Assembly (NCBI RefSeq): GCF_965638725.1
Contig: NC_134950.1
Span: 14,632,101-14,696,100 of the forward strand
DNA from: Aptenodytes patagonicus
Taxonomy: Eukaryota; Chordata; Aves; Sphenisciformes; Spheniscidae
Reading direction: 5' to 3'
Length of the DNA: 64,000 nucleotides
Below are positions 37,679-49,640 of this stretch, piece after piece (the first letter of the stretch is position 1; each line of letters starts with the position of its first letter). The position numbers and the translations under genes are program-made. The notes under the pieces are model-generated. The model searched no databases and had not been told where the DNA came from. It was given only the letters and a program-made list of their open reading frames with translations.

Positions 37679-39826
37679 CTACCAAGCTGTGATTGTTTTA
37701 AAAAATGATCAGTCTGGAAGCAAGACACTTAGGACATGCATCTGTAATCTGTGACTCTAGGGATCAAATAACACTTCACAGGCTCCTTGACAGAAGTTTC
37801 CAGACTCTCTTGCAGGGGGACCAGTAGCCTTAGCTCCCCGCAGCATGCTTAGGGTTGACAGTAGGAGCAGTGTCCCCCTCAAAGAAATACTCCCACGGTG
37901 CTGGGTCCACCTTGAGTGACACTGCAAATAGCAGTGCAGAGTGAACCCAAGCAGGACCCCAGTGCCCCGTGACAATAACCAGCAGTGGAGGAGATTGAGA
38001 GCCGCGCCTTGCGTGTATCGGAGAGACTTTGAGATGTTGCATTTTCAAGGCAGTAGAAATGTAGCTGGTATGTCGGATACAGGCAGCCAGTCACTGGGAC
38101 ATTGAAAGTAAAGGCAGGGAGAGAAGGAGAGAGGCAGAGGTGCAGGCTTTTGAGCCCAGAACTTGCTGGAGGGCCAATTTTGGTGGAGGGTAGTTGGCTG
38201 CTGCTATTTATGTCAGTTGTGAGTTTAGTGAAAATAAGCTTTTTTTAAAAAACTATTTTTTATAAATACACTTTTTTTTCTGAGTGCATACTTGACTCTT
38301 ATTAACAGTCTCTCATTCTAAGGGAAATGACCCTTTGTGGCTCCAAATATTGGCTAAACACTCAGACAAAAAAAAATGGTTTAAACTGTTTAGGAAAATG
38401 AATAGGATGGAGGATGAAACCTTACTGAAAAATAAACTGTAAATGATAGCCTCTTGCTGTAAATCTACTTCCCCGGATAATTTTATTCACAGTATCCTCT
38501 AAAGACATTACCAAATGCCAAGGACTTCATCTGTACTTATTGGACCCTGTATCCTGCTGTCACTTGGCTTGGAAGTCCTCTGCCACGACATCCATGTAGG
38601 AAGCAGGTTATCTGGCACCTTTCTCACCGGCGCTCTGCAATATTACTCTTGACCAAATAGCAAATCCTGACCTTCATTTTGTGGGAGGTGGGAGAGCATT
38701 AGCTCTTCCAGTCCCAGGTGTCAGACCCACTCAGAAAGGGGGCCACCCACACGTGCTGTAATGACATGACGGGAGAGTCACCGCTCCTGTGCAGAACTGG
38801 CTCAGTTTGTGTAAACCTGGTCTCTTGTGTTAGCTTATGGCCTCTATAAATGTTAGGTCTTTTCAGCTGTAACTACTGTGCTTAATACTAAGGAGCTGGG
38901 AAATGCAAGGTGATTTCAGCAAAAGCCACATGGGGACGGAATAATGTTGGAACCAGGAGTCGGTTTTGTTCTGACTTGCGTGCAGAACCATCGGTGTAAG
39001 CCCCAGCATGAGCACTTGGCAGGGAAATTGTACGAAAATGACTTGCCAGAGGCTTGCAGTTTATGCCTGTATACATTTCTGTGGTAAAATTTCACGCCTG
39101 CTAGCCAAGCCAACATGTACTTGGCACTTCATTGGGAAGACTCCTCGTAGAGGCACGCCTGTAGCTTTCCTGAGATGCCTGTGCCGGAGCCTTTGCCATT
39201 GGCATCCCAGTTCTGCTTTTCATTCTAGGACACTCAGTGCCTTGGAGCATCATAGAGTCAAAGTGATCATCAAAAATGCCTTTTTGGCATTCGAGAGTGA
39301 TGTGATATTGCAGGGGTTTACATCATATAAGCGCTGAACCTTAGAGCAGAAAAATCATAAAGAAACTCCTTGTGGAAATGCACTTTAACCCTCTTTCCCT
39401 CTCATGGCTTCTGATTAACCTAGATGGGAGATGCTTTGGAAAAGCCAGAGTGTATTAATGAATGGATTTGCATGCCTAATTTCTGTCCCTAATAATAAAA
39501 AATTTTCCCTGAAATGTCTAAAGGCTGACTGTACAATGGGAATTTTGCTCAACTAAAAATCACAAAAGGATCGCTACTGGGGTCATCACTGAATGAATAC
39601 CCTGCAAAAAAGCAATGAGGTGTCAGGGGATAGAGTGCGGCACACTCTATGGAGAGAGCTTCTTCTCATCCCCATGAGGTCCTGCGGATGTCAGAGAGCA
39701 TGCAGACATACCCCGAGACAGTCCTAGGGGATTTCATGGTCTGCTTCCTACTGAGACAACAGATAGAGTCCATCTGCAGAGCAACAGGGCAGGCATGAGC
39801 TCAGTATATAGGACAGCATCTCTTTA

Positions 39827-40107
39827 TTAATGGAAGAAGGTGAGTAAGTAGCTTCTGCCTTGCTCGACAGTGCAGGACTTCCCACAGCAAGTCTCACAAC
39901 TGACTGCAGGTAGCCTCTGAGATGGGGTCTTGTTTGACTTGAAAGAATTGTCCCCGTAAGGGCTGTCTGTGGATACGTCCCACACATTGTCCCTCATTGT
40001 GACATAATTCTCTGCCGGTGAGTTCTGCAACAGCTTGAGGGAAGAATTCACCTCATTTAGCACTGGTTTCTGCTCCAGGTCTCCCAGTATTGCTCAAAAC
40101 CACATGA
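39827..40107 (-). other. Unidentified reading frame whose stop overlaps AATAAA
   Basis: On the minus strand about 93 codons are open from a stop near 40108 down to TAA at 39829-39827. The frame reads DLEQKPVLNEVNSSLKLLQN, then SPAENYVTMRDNVWDVSTDS, then a Cys-rich SCETCCGKSC near the end. The residue mix is more protein-like than other frames in the desert, and the stop codon overlaps the poly(A) hexamer AATAAA (39828-39823). There is no convincing acceptor upstream, no Met start and no poly(A) tract after the signal. It could be a terminal exon, an old retrocopy or chance. Confidence 0.2.
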
Positions 40108-42222
40108 AATTCAAAAGCTATAACAGATGCCAACAGAGAGAGCAAATCAGGGCATTGCCTACTGCCCTGCACCTCAGCATCACTGCTGGGTGGCGGTGGG
40201 GGTGCAGGGACCATTGCCCTGGACGTGGTTGTATATGCACAGTCCTTGCTTGCAAACAGCAGTGTGATGAGGGTGAAGCACTATGTTGAGCATAGCGCCC
40301 TGTGCTATGGGAAATCCTCTTGAGATTAAGGTGAAATACTGCGCAAGACCGTTCAAATCAGGAACAGAAAGAGAAGCACAACTAGCAGCAATTGCCTTTT
40401 ACTCATTTGATATGTGCTTCTTCATCTCTTGGACCCTTTCCCAGTGTATTTTGTCACATTACCTTTAAAATGAAGTGGAAATTAGCTATAAGCACAGCAG
40501 TGTCTCCTGGCCATGCACCGGGACACCTTACCTGCCCTCTCACTCTGAATCCAGTCAGGAAACTCCAGTTTGGGCACTGAGCACCCATATTTAGGTATGG
40601 CAACATGCACAGCGGTCATAATTCAGGCCTCTGAGGAGCTTGCCCTTCATGACTTAAAGAAGCAATGGGATTTTTAGGCTTTCACATCACATACATGGTT
40701 TTAAAAATATGCCCCCAATTTAACTCACATGGCACGTTGCTACTGCTGATGCACTACATTTTCTTGGTAAAGTTTTCTGTTACTCTGTGGATAAAACCTG
40801 TGAAGGACTACTTGAAAGATGAACTACAGTCTGCTCTCCTCGTGGCAGCGTAGCTTTCTTCCAGCATCCTAGAAAAATGCAGCAGTAAATCTCAGGCCAA
40901 GTGTCATATGAGGTAAGAGAGTCTATCTGACATAATTTCTTTCTTAGAAACTTTCAGTGTTGAAAGTCTTTAAACTTCGGCACTTTGCCAAAATCCACAG
41001 TCCCCACCACGAAATTAGAAGATATCTAAAAAAGAAGTCCCTTTCCAGGAATGACACAAACGGAAATGAATACAGTGAGAGGAAAAAGTCTCCCACTGTT
41101 CAGGATAGACTAGACAAAACATTTCCCTTTTAACTTAAAGGGCACCGAGGATTTGGCCATACATTTTAGTGAGTCTTAGAGAAATTATTATTTTCCAATT
41201 ACAATTCTCAGACCTGAGTTCTGCTCTTCCCACAACTGATTATTTCCCAGAAGTCACATTTTTCATATTTCAGTTTGGTTTCTTTGATACTGAACTAGCT
41301 GAAACCAGGAGTCTGAAGAGAAGAAAAAACTAAGACACCTAGCTCTAAAGGAAGTCTTTTTCCCTTTTCTGCACTTACCAAAATTTAGTAATTTACTGAA
41401 ACTGCTCAGAAACACAATTTCAACCCAGGCAAATTCCAGCAAGGTTGACCATCGTTCTGTTTGGTTGAATTTTACAGTATCCTTTTAGGCCACTTCACAT
41501 AAAAGAATCTGCTGCTGCAAAAACCATGGTATAGCTTCAGTTCACGTTTCCAGTTAATTTGTTTGTGGCTCTCAAAAAGATGAGCTGTTTTTCTTTTCTT
41601 TGGTGAAGTTTATTATACTGTGGGCAAAACATCAAAGGGGAGAGCTGGACTGAGCTGCACAGTAAGCCACAAGGGGCACACTATTACACTGGAACAGTCA
41701 GTATTTTTCAAATGCTAAAGACAGGAAATATTTTAAATCCTTTTTTCCCCTTTCTGCTGGATGTGCTGCTCAGTACACCCTGCCTGCGTCCGTGGAGAGA
41801 GCTGCCAGCTCCCTTCAGGACAGGTACCCTCCGTGGAGCCAGCAGGCCAGGATGGGGCATGCAGCAGCATCCGTGGCATGGGAGGAGCAGCTAGGGTGGG
41901 GATGTCCAGAATTGCTGTTGGAGGCAGGCTCACCTGAGACTGTATCCGGGGTCAGATCTCAGCACACCCTGTGCTGTGAGAAGAGTGGAAAATTCACCCA
42001 GGCTGAGAGTGGCTATGGGCGCTAGTAATGATATCATAGTCCAAGAATTTGGCCATGTTCTACAGCTACTAAAATTTTAACCTATAGCCTGTCAGGGATA
42101 TTCTATAGCCGTTTGGTAATGGAAAACAAGGACACAATGGGAAAATGGTCATCACCTGATGTTTATTGATGGCTGTCACCATGTGAATGCAACACCCCGT
42201 TATGTACTACAGTGCAACTTCA

Positions 42223-42252
42223 GCGCGCGCATGCGTGCGTGTGTGTGTGTGT
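42223..42252. repeat. (GC)/(TG) alternating microsatellite, Z-DNA-prone
   Basis: Thirty bases of strict purine-pyrimidine alternation that begin as GCGCGCGC and pass through ATGCGTGCG into TG units. Confidence 0.85.
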
Positions 42253-42905
42253 TTGTGAGCCATTTCAGCCTTGGTAAGAGTGTGGTGTTTAAGGATCTCT
42301 TTTGACAACGGGAGAGGTGAGTTTAAACCCCTTAGGTGAAAGGAGGATGAAAACACCAGTCACTCAGGGGAGATCTTTTATCACAAGAATGTTATATGAA
42401 AAGGTAAAAAGGACTTCTCCTTAGACCTTGCTTTTGGTGAAATTCTTCCCCCTCTAGCTACAGGCTTTGTTTATGTGTATTACCAGCACAATAGCATAAG
42501 CTAGAAGGTCACTTGTCTCCCTTTGGATTTACATGACATTATTGCTAAAGCCAGCAGGCTGGAAAATGGAAAGCTTTCCAGGTCTGCCTCGTCTCCTGTT
42601 AAACGCAATCCAGGAAGCTGTGCAGCCTCTGTGCTGAATACCCAGAGTTATGCTGAATCCCATGGCTACTTGCTACCCTTTAATGCATATTCAAATAAAA
42701 GATACTCTCTGAGGGAAGTGTGTTATTGTGGACCTCTCTGAAACACTGGTGCTGGAAGTCTGTTCCCTCCACCTGCCCCCTCTCTCTCGGAGAGCCATTG
42801 CTCTCATCATCAGACTTGTCCCTCACCATCATGGTGGCTGCTGGGTAAAGAAAAACAAAGCATAAAGGTTAATAAAGACCTTTAGTTAAAGACCAAGTTG
42901 GATGC

Positions 42906-43498
42906 TGTGCTGGTTTTGGCTGGGGTAGAGTTAGTTTTCTTCATAGTAGTTAGTATGGGGCTATGTTTTGGATTTGTGCTGGAAACGGTGTTGATAACAC
43001 AGGGATGTTTTTGTTACTGCTGAGCAGCGCTGACACAGAGTCAAGGCCTTTTCTGCTTCTCACACCACCCCACCAGCGAGTGCTGGGGGTGCACAAGAAG
43101 CTGGGAGGGGACACAGCCGGGACAGCTGACCCCAACTGACCAAAGGGATGTTCCACACCATATGACGTCATGCTCAGCATATAAAGCTGGGGGAAGAAGA
43201 AGGAAGGGGGGGACATTTGGAGTGATGGCGTTTGTCTTCCCAAGTAGCCGTTACGCATGATGGAGCCCTGATTTCCTGGAGATGGCTGAACACCTGCCTG
43301 CCGATGGGAAGGAGTGAATGAATTCCTTGTTTTGCTTTGCTTGCATGCGCGGCTTTTGCTTTACTTATTAAACTGTCTTTATCTCAACCCACGAGTTTTC
43401 TTACTTTTACTCTTCTGATTCTCTCCCCCATCCCACTCGGGGGGAGTGAGTGAGCGGCTGTGTGGGGCTTACTTGCCGGCTAGGGTTAAACCATGACA
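42906..43498 (+). mobile_element. Solo LTR 2, same family with a different middle
   Basis: A 593-bp LTR from TGTGCTGGTTTTGGCTGGGG to GGTTAAACCATGACA, with canonical TG...CA ends. It is flanked by the exact 5-bp duplication GATGC (42901-42905 and 43499-43503). No internal retroviral sequence adjoins it. The first 290 bp or so (U3 with CRE and TATA) and the last 125 bp or so match LTR 1. The middle (about 43199-43365) does not: instead of the triplet-repeat segment it has a sequence containing TTTGGAGTGATGGCG and CCTGGAGATGGCTGAACACC. ATTAAA at 43367-43372 is a plausible poly(A) signal. Confidence 0.92.
43163..43185 (+). promoter_or_regulatory. CRE plus TATA box of solo LTR 2
   Basis: TGACGTCA at 43163-43170 and ATATAAA at 43179-43185, in the same relative positions as in LTR 1. 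This places the U3 promoter of the family and fixes the plus orientation. Confidence 0.65.
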
Positions 43499-43503
43499 GA
43501 TGC

Positions 43504-45129
43504 TCAGCTGATGTGAGCTGGCACAGCTGGACAAGCCAAGAGAGCTGCTCCACAGCAGTAGGAGGAGAGGTCCTCAGCTTCAGACCTCCAGGAAAGCGGT
43601 ACATATGCTCAGGGAAGGGGGGACTTTAAAAGTGGCAAATACTTCTCTCACTCAGCCTGAAAAGCAAACCGCATTCTCATTTACTTCAGGAAAATGCCAT
43701 TCAGATTGTAATTGAGAAAATTCGGTCATAACAATACAAGCATTTTTCAGTGATGATCATACAGCTGAAATTTTGTCACAAAAAGGCAATGTTCCTTTGG
43801 TGTCAAGGGGACTTGTTTGGTGTGAAGGGTTAAAGATGCTATGGCTAGAGCAGGAAGCGTTGCCTATCATTAAGGAAACGTAACACTTTCCTTTGAAGGA
43901 CTTTTTCAATTGCTTATGATTTGCCAGATTTTAAACCAATTAGGCCGAAGTTCTCCATGCTGGTTACTTATTTTCTGCTGAACTGCCTGGGAAAGGTTTC
44001 ATCAGAAGTCATTCAATCCTTTCTAAAAGAGCAACTGGAAAAAACTGCTTTGCCTATGGTGAAAAAATAATCCTGTAACTATATTACTAAGCAGCTGTGT
44101 GTTTTGCAAGGGAAAGGCAGGTACCTGACCACCTCCGAGGCCCCTCACTCAACACGAAGCACTAGTTGCATGCCCAGCAGCAGAGTGTAACTCCTTGGTT
44201 ACCTGAAGTCCTACAGCCCTGCTCAAGTCACTTGGAGGACTACATCCCTGTCTTGCGTCTAACACAAGCGATGAGTCGGTTAAGGCTGACAACACAGGGA
44301 ATATTAAAAAATGATACGAGGACTGTGAGAAGAGGCAGGGATGAAACACCAGCAAGGCTGCTGGGACTGAAAACACTACACAGAGGAAACTGGGACTGTA
44401 TTAAAAAAAAAAAAAAGATGGAGCAGAGGGAATGGCTGAACCAGGATGCTATGGGAGACTGGGAAGGGAATTAGATGGTGAAAACTGTGAGTGGGATGAG
44501 GAAGTGTGTGTGCGTGTGTGTGTGTGTGTTTGCATGCATGAGCATGTGCATACAGGCAGCCCAGCCCTTGCAGAATTGCAGAAGAAAAGGTAATGAACTG
44601 GGGGAGAAAAAAACAGGACAGAAAGTACCTAGGAGATAACAAGAAAATTTTGTGAATCTTCTTTTTCAATAGCCTTGTACATATACTTAGTTTTGACAAT
44701 TAGCTTTCAGCTTGTCACTGCTGAAAAATGTGTTTGAGGAAAGTCTGAAGAGCAGTACTAAAGGGTAAGGTAGAACTTTCTCAGCTGACTTGGGCATCTT
44801 GTATCCATTTACTGTTCCCAAAACTGTGTATAAGAGCATGACCTGATTTTACCTCGTTTTTCCATTGCCTTGTGAAGGACCAGGAGCCAACACTGTTATT
44901 CATTTGTACCAAATCAAGCAGCTCTGTTTACGCTAGGACATACAAGTTGTACCTTTTCCTAAAAATCTTAATTTGGCTGGCTTGATTTTAAACTATCAGC
45001 TGGCCTCAGGCCTCAGCCTGGGGATGAACTCAGCATTTCGGTGATGTAGCAAGGACTGAGTGAGTAGGTGAGCCTGTATCCCGCAGGGGAACTTTGCCAT
45101 TTCAAAGCAGTCACAAGCTGCATATAAAA
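43504..45129. other. Unassigned intergenic DNA
   Basis: Right of solo LTR 2. Holds a poly(A) run near 44401 and the GT microsatellite at 44504. No coding feature recognised. Confidence 0.55.
44504..44529. repeat. (GT)n microsatellite with one GC step
   Basis: Twenty-six alternating purine-pyrimidine bases, GT units with one CG; followed by GCATGCATGAGCATGTGCAT. Confidence 0.85.
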
Positions 45130-46060
45130 GATGGCCTGTGGGTCACACCAGTGAGCCGTCTAGCCCACTGCTCTGTTTCCAGTGGTGGCAAGAGGAGATG
45201 CTGTACGAAGAACATGTAAGGCTGGTTGTTATGTGCAGCCCTTTCCCCTAGTATGCAGCATCCATAACTGTTGGATTAGGGGTACTAGAGGGTGTGTTCC
45301 TGCCTCATCCTTTTAGCATAAAGACCCATTAATTTGTCTAATCCCTTTTTGAACATGCTAATACTGTCTGCCTCCACAAGCTCCTGTGTTGGCAAGCTCC
45401 AGAGGTTCACTACCCACTGTGTAAGCAAGTACTTTCTTTTATTTCTTTTAAACTGATGTTTTGCTAGTTGCCTCAAGTGTCCCCTAGATTCCATACCAGG
45501 TTCTTGTAAACAACAGCTATATGTTTGGTTTAACCAGCACATTCATCAATTTGTAAATCATGATTACATCACTCCATCGCCTCCTTCATTCCAGAGCGGA
45601 GTCCCAGTATTTTCAGTCTTTGTAAGGCAGCAGCTTCAACACCTTGACGATTTTTGCCGCCCTTTAACTCTACTACAGGAATGCACCAGGTTTTTTATGT
45701 AGCAGCAACATTACACCCTCTGTCCTGTTCCTAATAACTTTATTACAAGTTCCAATGTTTTATTGGATTTTGTTTGCCATTGCATACTAAGCTGATGATT
45801 TCAGAGAACCATCAGCAATGGCTCAGAGATCTCTTTCCTAAGCTGTAACTCTCAGTTCCAAGTCTGATATAGATAATTTTTTTCCTAGACGCATTGCCCT
45901 GGATTTATCTATGTTAAAGTTCATCTGCCACCTTTGAGCCAACTCAGTTTGGTGATGTCCTCATGGCCTGCACAGAACTTGACTGTCTGAAAGAACTTAG
46001 TATCATCTGCAAACTCTGCAATGCCAGTGACTCCGTGGTATGAGCTGGTTCAGTTGCCAT
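45130..46060 (-). mobile_element. Ancient CR1/L3-type LINE, 3' half
   Basis: Diverged minus-strand LINE. Near 45.14-45.2 kb the plus strand has the CCCACTGCTCTGTTTCCAGT pattern of old CR1/L3 3' UTRs. Further right come the C-terminal domain relics. Near 45.96-46.02 kb the minus strand reads EFADDTKFFQTVK, the RT active-site motif with both Asp residues kept. The spacing from motif to 3' end is near normal for CR1. Boundaries are approximate. Confidence 0.72.
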
Positions 46061-46140
46061 TTTAAATTAGTTGACTTGGTTAACTCTTATAACTCTCTAG
46101 GAAAAAGAAATCCCTCCAAAATCCACTTAAGGTTTAAAGG

Positions 46141-46641
46141 CTAGTTTCCACTTCTCCAACCTAGTGGAGCTCCATGGATTTCAGTCACAAATGATATATA
46201 GAGGTCAATAAAGCCAACTGTGTCCTGTAGGGAGAAGAGTGAAGGATATGGTCTCCAGCTGCCTCTTAGCTCCTCAGAAAAGGGACTTCGCTTTATATTA
46301 GTGTCCTGGGATTGCTCTTGATAAATACGAAATTTGTAATATAACCATACTGACAGAAGTGTGAAGTAGTGTATGGCACTAAGTTGTTGCAATGTCTGCT
46401 TATAATAAAAAGATGAAAATGTAAGCCCCGTCCTTTCAGATGAATGACATAAGTTATAATGGGTATTCCTAACTGCGCTCCTGAGGGCTTTGCTTATTGA
46501 GAAATTAGGGTATGTAGAAGCCCTGAAGTATGACTGGCGAAGGATGTCCCTAAAGCAGGAGTGTGCAGACTGTGAAGGGCTGTCTGTGGTTGTAGCTCCA
46601 TCTACTGGTACTAATTGCCCCGATCGCCACCTTTTAGTCAC
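46141..46641 (-). other. 166-codon open frame without recognisable homology
   Basis: The longest open frame on either strand outside the CR1 copies. It begins MTKRWRSGQLVPVDGATTT and ends GAPLGWRSGN, with no domain, signal peptide or family motif I recognise. It lies next to an ancient LINE fragment and may be the remainder of an unrecognised repeat. Probably not a gene. Confidence 0.15.
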
Positions 46642-47871
46642 GGGCTACAAGTAACTTGTTCTCTTTGGAAGTCGTCTTTGATGAAAAAAATTATGGTATA
46701 TAGAGAGGAAGTAAATTCACCATGAATCTCTTCTGCTATCCTTTCAGCCAGAGACCCCTGTAACTTGGTGATATTGTAGCAGTTCTTCATCTTAGGAGTT
46801 TTATGTGATGTTGCACCTCATATACCCTGTCCAACATTGCCAACCCTAAACCATTCACAGCCCATGAGTCAGGTCCCCCAAAATAATGAGATTCTTCAAG
46901 TGTGGGATTTTTATCTGGGAGCCTTCACACTTCTAAGTCTGCCATGGCCACAAAGGCTATTTTTCCCTTAATGTCAGCAGCTATTCCAGCAGTAACTTAT
47001 TCCAGCAGCAGGATCCTTAAGAGAAAAAGCAAATGACACAAGGCCAAGGAATTTGTAATACCATTTGTTTCAAAGGTCAGCTCTATTTAGTGCTGAGGGA
47101 AAATTCTGTTCTTACTTCCATTAGTGAAATTCCTCGCTGGCGACTGGACCTCAAAAGAAGTTGCATTTATATAACTAAAAGAAAAATTTGGCCTCTTATT
47201 CATCATGAAATTTCTCCCTGAGGTAGCTCTGTCTTTTTCTAAGAACATTTGCTCCAGCTAAGACTGAGGCTTGTTGTTTGACAATTTCATTACTAGATAT
47301 ATTTACTTTTTATTGTACGTCAGGGACTGAACCTTGGACTTGGCCCAGGAACAACTCTCACTGCTGTGGGTAGGTCAGGCATGTCTTAGAACTCAGATGA
47401 CACCTCTGTCCAAGTCCTCCTCCTTTCTGTCCCCCAGCTCGTCCAGGGCCCATGGCGACTGGAGCCAGGGAATGGAGAGGAAGAGAACTATTCCTGCCCT
47501 TCTTCCAACTCTCAGAGCTGGTACCAAGTTGAGAAGTGGACCTGCGAAGTGGAGAACATTTCCCCTTCTCCTCTGCTCCTAAATTTTGGGTTAAAGCATC
47601 TGGCGATGATTCACCTTGCCTCTTATTCCAACAGCCCAAGGCTCTAAGCTGGCCCTACAGGTTCTCCAGGGCTTCAGATCCCAGGCCAAGGTATTTACAG
47701 TTTGAAAAACAGGTATATTAAGGAGTCAAGTGCTGGATTCAATGCCAGATTGATTACAGGGGACAAATGTAGCCAAGTACTAAGGTCTTAATCTCCTTTT
47801 CTAATCAGTAGACCTCCCACTCCATTTCCCCATTTGCCGTAACTGTGTATGTTATCTTGGTGGAACCATCT

Positions 47872-48013
47872 TAGAATCATAGAATCATTGAGGTTGGAAA
47901 AGACCTCTAAGATCATCGAGTCCAACCGTCAACCCAACACCACCAGGCCCACTAAACCATGTCCCTAAGCACCTCATCTACACGTCTTTTAAATACCTCC
48001 AGGGATGATGATC
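47872..48013 (-). mobile_element. CR1 3' tip, about 140 bp
   Basis: The plus strand reads tagaatcatagaatcattga, GGTTGGAAAAGACCTCTAAG, CCAACCGTCAACCCAACACC, and ends after CCTCCAGGGATGATGAT. It is nearly identical to the copy at 31269 over their common part, so the two belong to one young subfamily. Confidence 0.92.
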
Positions 48014-49429
48014 TTGAGACCATCTGTGCCCTTTAGTGCCACTGAACAGTGAATCATATCCCAATACACCACATCAGTTTCTGGGTTGCCCAGCCTCTCC
48101 AGATCATGCTGCAGCTCCCTGCTTTCTTTCCAAAAACAGGGAAGAGGCAGGGAGAAGATGCTTGTTAGGTCTTACCGTGGCATAGAGCTGTGACCTACCT
48201 GGGGTGTTCACCTGGACCCCGGAGTCTGGAAATACTTCCAGGTCATGCAATTTGGGAATAGTAAGACCTATGATATCATTAATTACATTATTAATTTATG
48301 CTAAAGTATGTTTTCCACTTCAAAAGTAATCACAAAGAAAAATGGTTGTGGTCCTTGTGTGGGACAAAAAAGAGGCAGCAAAGTACTTATAGAAACAAAA
48401 CACTTTTTGCCTCATTAGTTTGTCTCGTAAAGCTTATTGAACCTAAAACACCACCTAAAAGCCAATCATTCATGGGCGCCGCGAGCAGAACTGCCCAAGC
48501 ATGTAATCAGATCACTAGGAAGCCCCAGCACCTTTGTACAGGGCAACGGGGCTGCGTGAGGTCCCGGCTCTGCAGCAAGAGGAGTGCAGAAGGATCCTTT
48601 TCTCTGCAAGGAACCCTTCTGGGCTTGTCCTGATCTGCTGTTTATTGTGCCACACCACTGGTCCAGTGACACAGGCCACACCTTGCTGAGATGACCAGGA
48701 AAAGGTGTTTAGATGAGATTAAAATCTTCATAATTCTTTTAAGATTACTAGCAATGCTGCAATCACGTATGGATCCACTGGGCTCAGTCCTTGCACAAGA
48801 GCCTCTCTGGAGCCAGGCAGAAGAGTGGATGTGCTGGACGTAAGTGTATGAATGTTTTGTCCACAATCTCCAGAATCCTTATAGATATTTGCAATAATCC
48901 CACAGCAAGAAAGGTGTTAAAACCACACCTAGACATAATCTGGCTTGATCATTGTGTTCCCTTGAAAGGTAGTTTGACAAGTTAGTTGCCAAAGCTTAGC
49001 TCAGGTTTCTGAACTGAAAGGTGCTGTGTCCTGGCAGGTTTAAGGCAGGTAATATTTTGCTAATGCCAAGAATTTAGGGCTCAAATATGTTGTATAGGAG
49101 GAAGTGGCTGAAACCTGCAGATTCCCGAGGACCTGTTTCCTCTCTTAAGATGCAGGAGGTAGATCAACACCTCAAACAGGAACTCTATGTAGCCTATTTA
49201 CAATTGGATGATCAAAATTTAAGGTCAGAACACCCAGAAACTATGATGTTTGATTTAGGAATGCCAGTTTGGCACGTTAAACCTCCCTTTGACTCACAAT
49301 CCTTCACAAACAGTCATTCTACCTTTTAACCCCGTGTAACTAATTGTCAGAGTAATACCACCATGACAGAGACAGAAGTGGGACAGGTCACATACAATCC
49401 ACGCTACACTGCTTCCTTCCTGCCCACAG

Positions 49430-49640
49430 CAGGCAGCAGCATGGGCTGCTGGGCAGGGCACTGACCTCTCACTTGAGAAACCAGGTCTCCTTCTCCTGCT
49501 CCACCACAGATCTCCTGTGTGAGGCCTTTGGCAAACAAGTTGCTTAGTGTCTCTGCATCTGAGTTCCTCACCTCTGAAATGAGAATAGCATTCCTCCTGT
49601 TTCCAGGACAGCCTTGAGGATAAATACAGTAAATTCTGAG
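49430..49640 (+). mobile_element. MIR-like SINE relic
   Basis: Best of the three MIR-like copies. TGTGTGAGGCCTTTGGCAAA, CAAGTTGCTTAGTGTCTCTG, TCTGAGTTCCTCACCTCTGA, AATGAGAATAGCATTCCTCC and CTTGAGGATAAATACAG align in order with the MIR tRNA-related part, core and 3' part. Confidence 0.6.

Larger units (their letters stand above)
37679..42900. other. Unassigned intergenic DNA
   Basis: Contains the unexplained minus-strand frame at 39827-40107, an 8-bp hairpin at 39630-39650 and the Z-DNA-prone repeat at 42223. Nothing else recognised. Confidence 0.55.

Noticed and set aside
40340..40365. GTTCAAATC-like block resembling a tRNA B-box
   Set aside because: No matching A-box or cloverleaf pairing around it.
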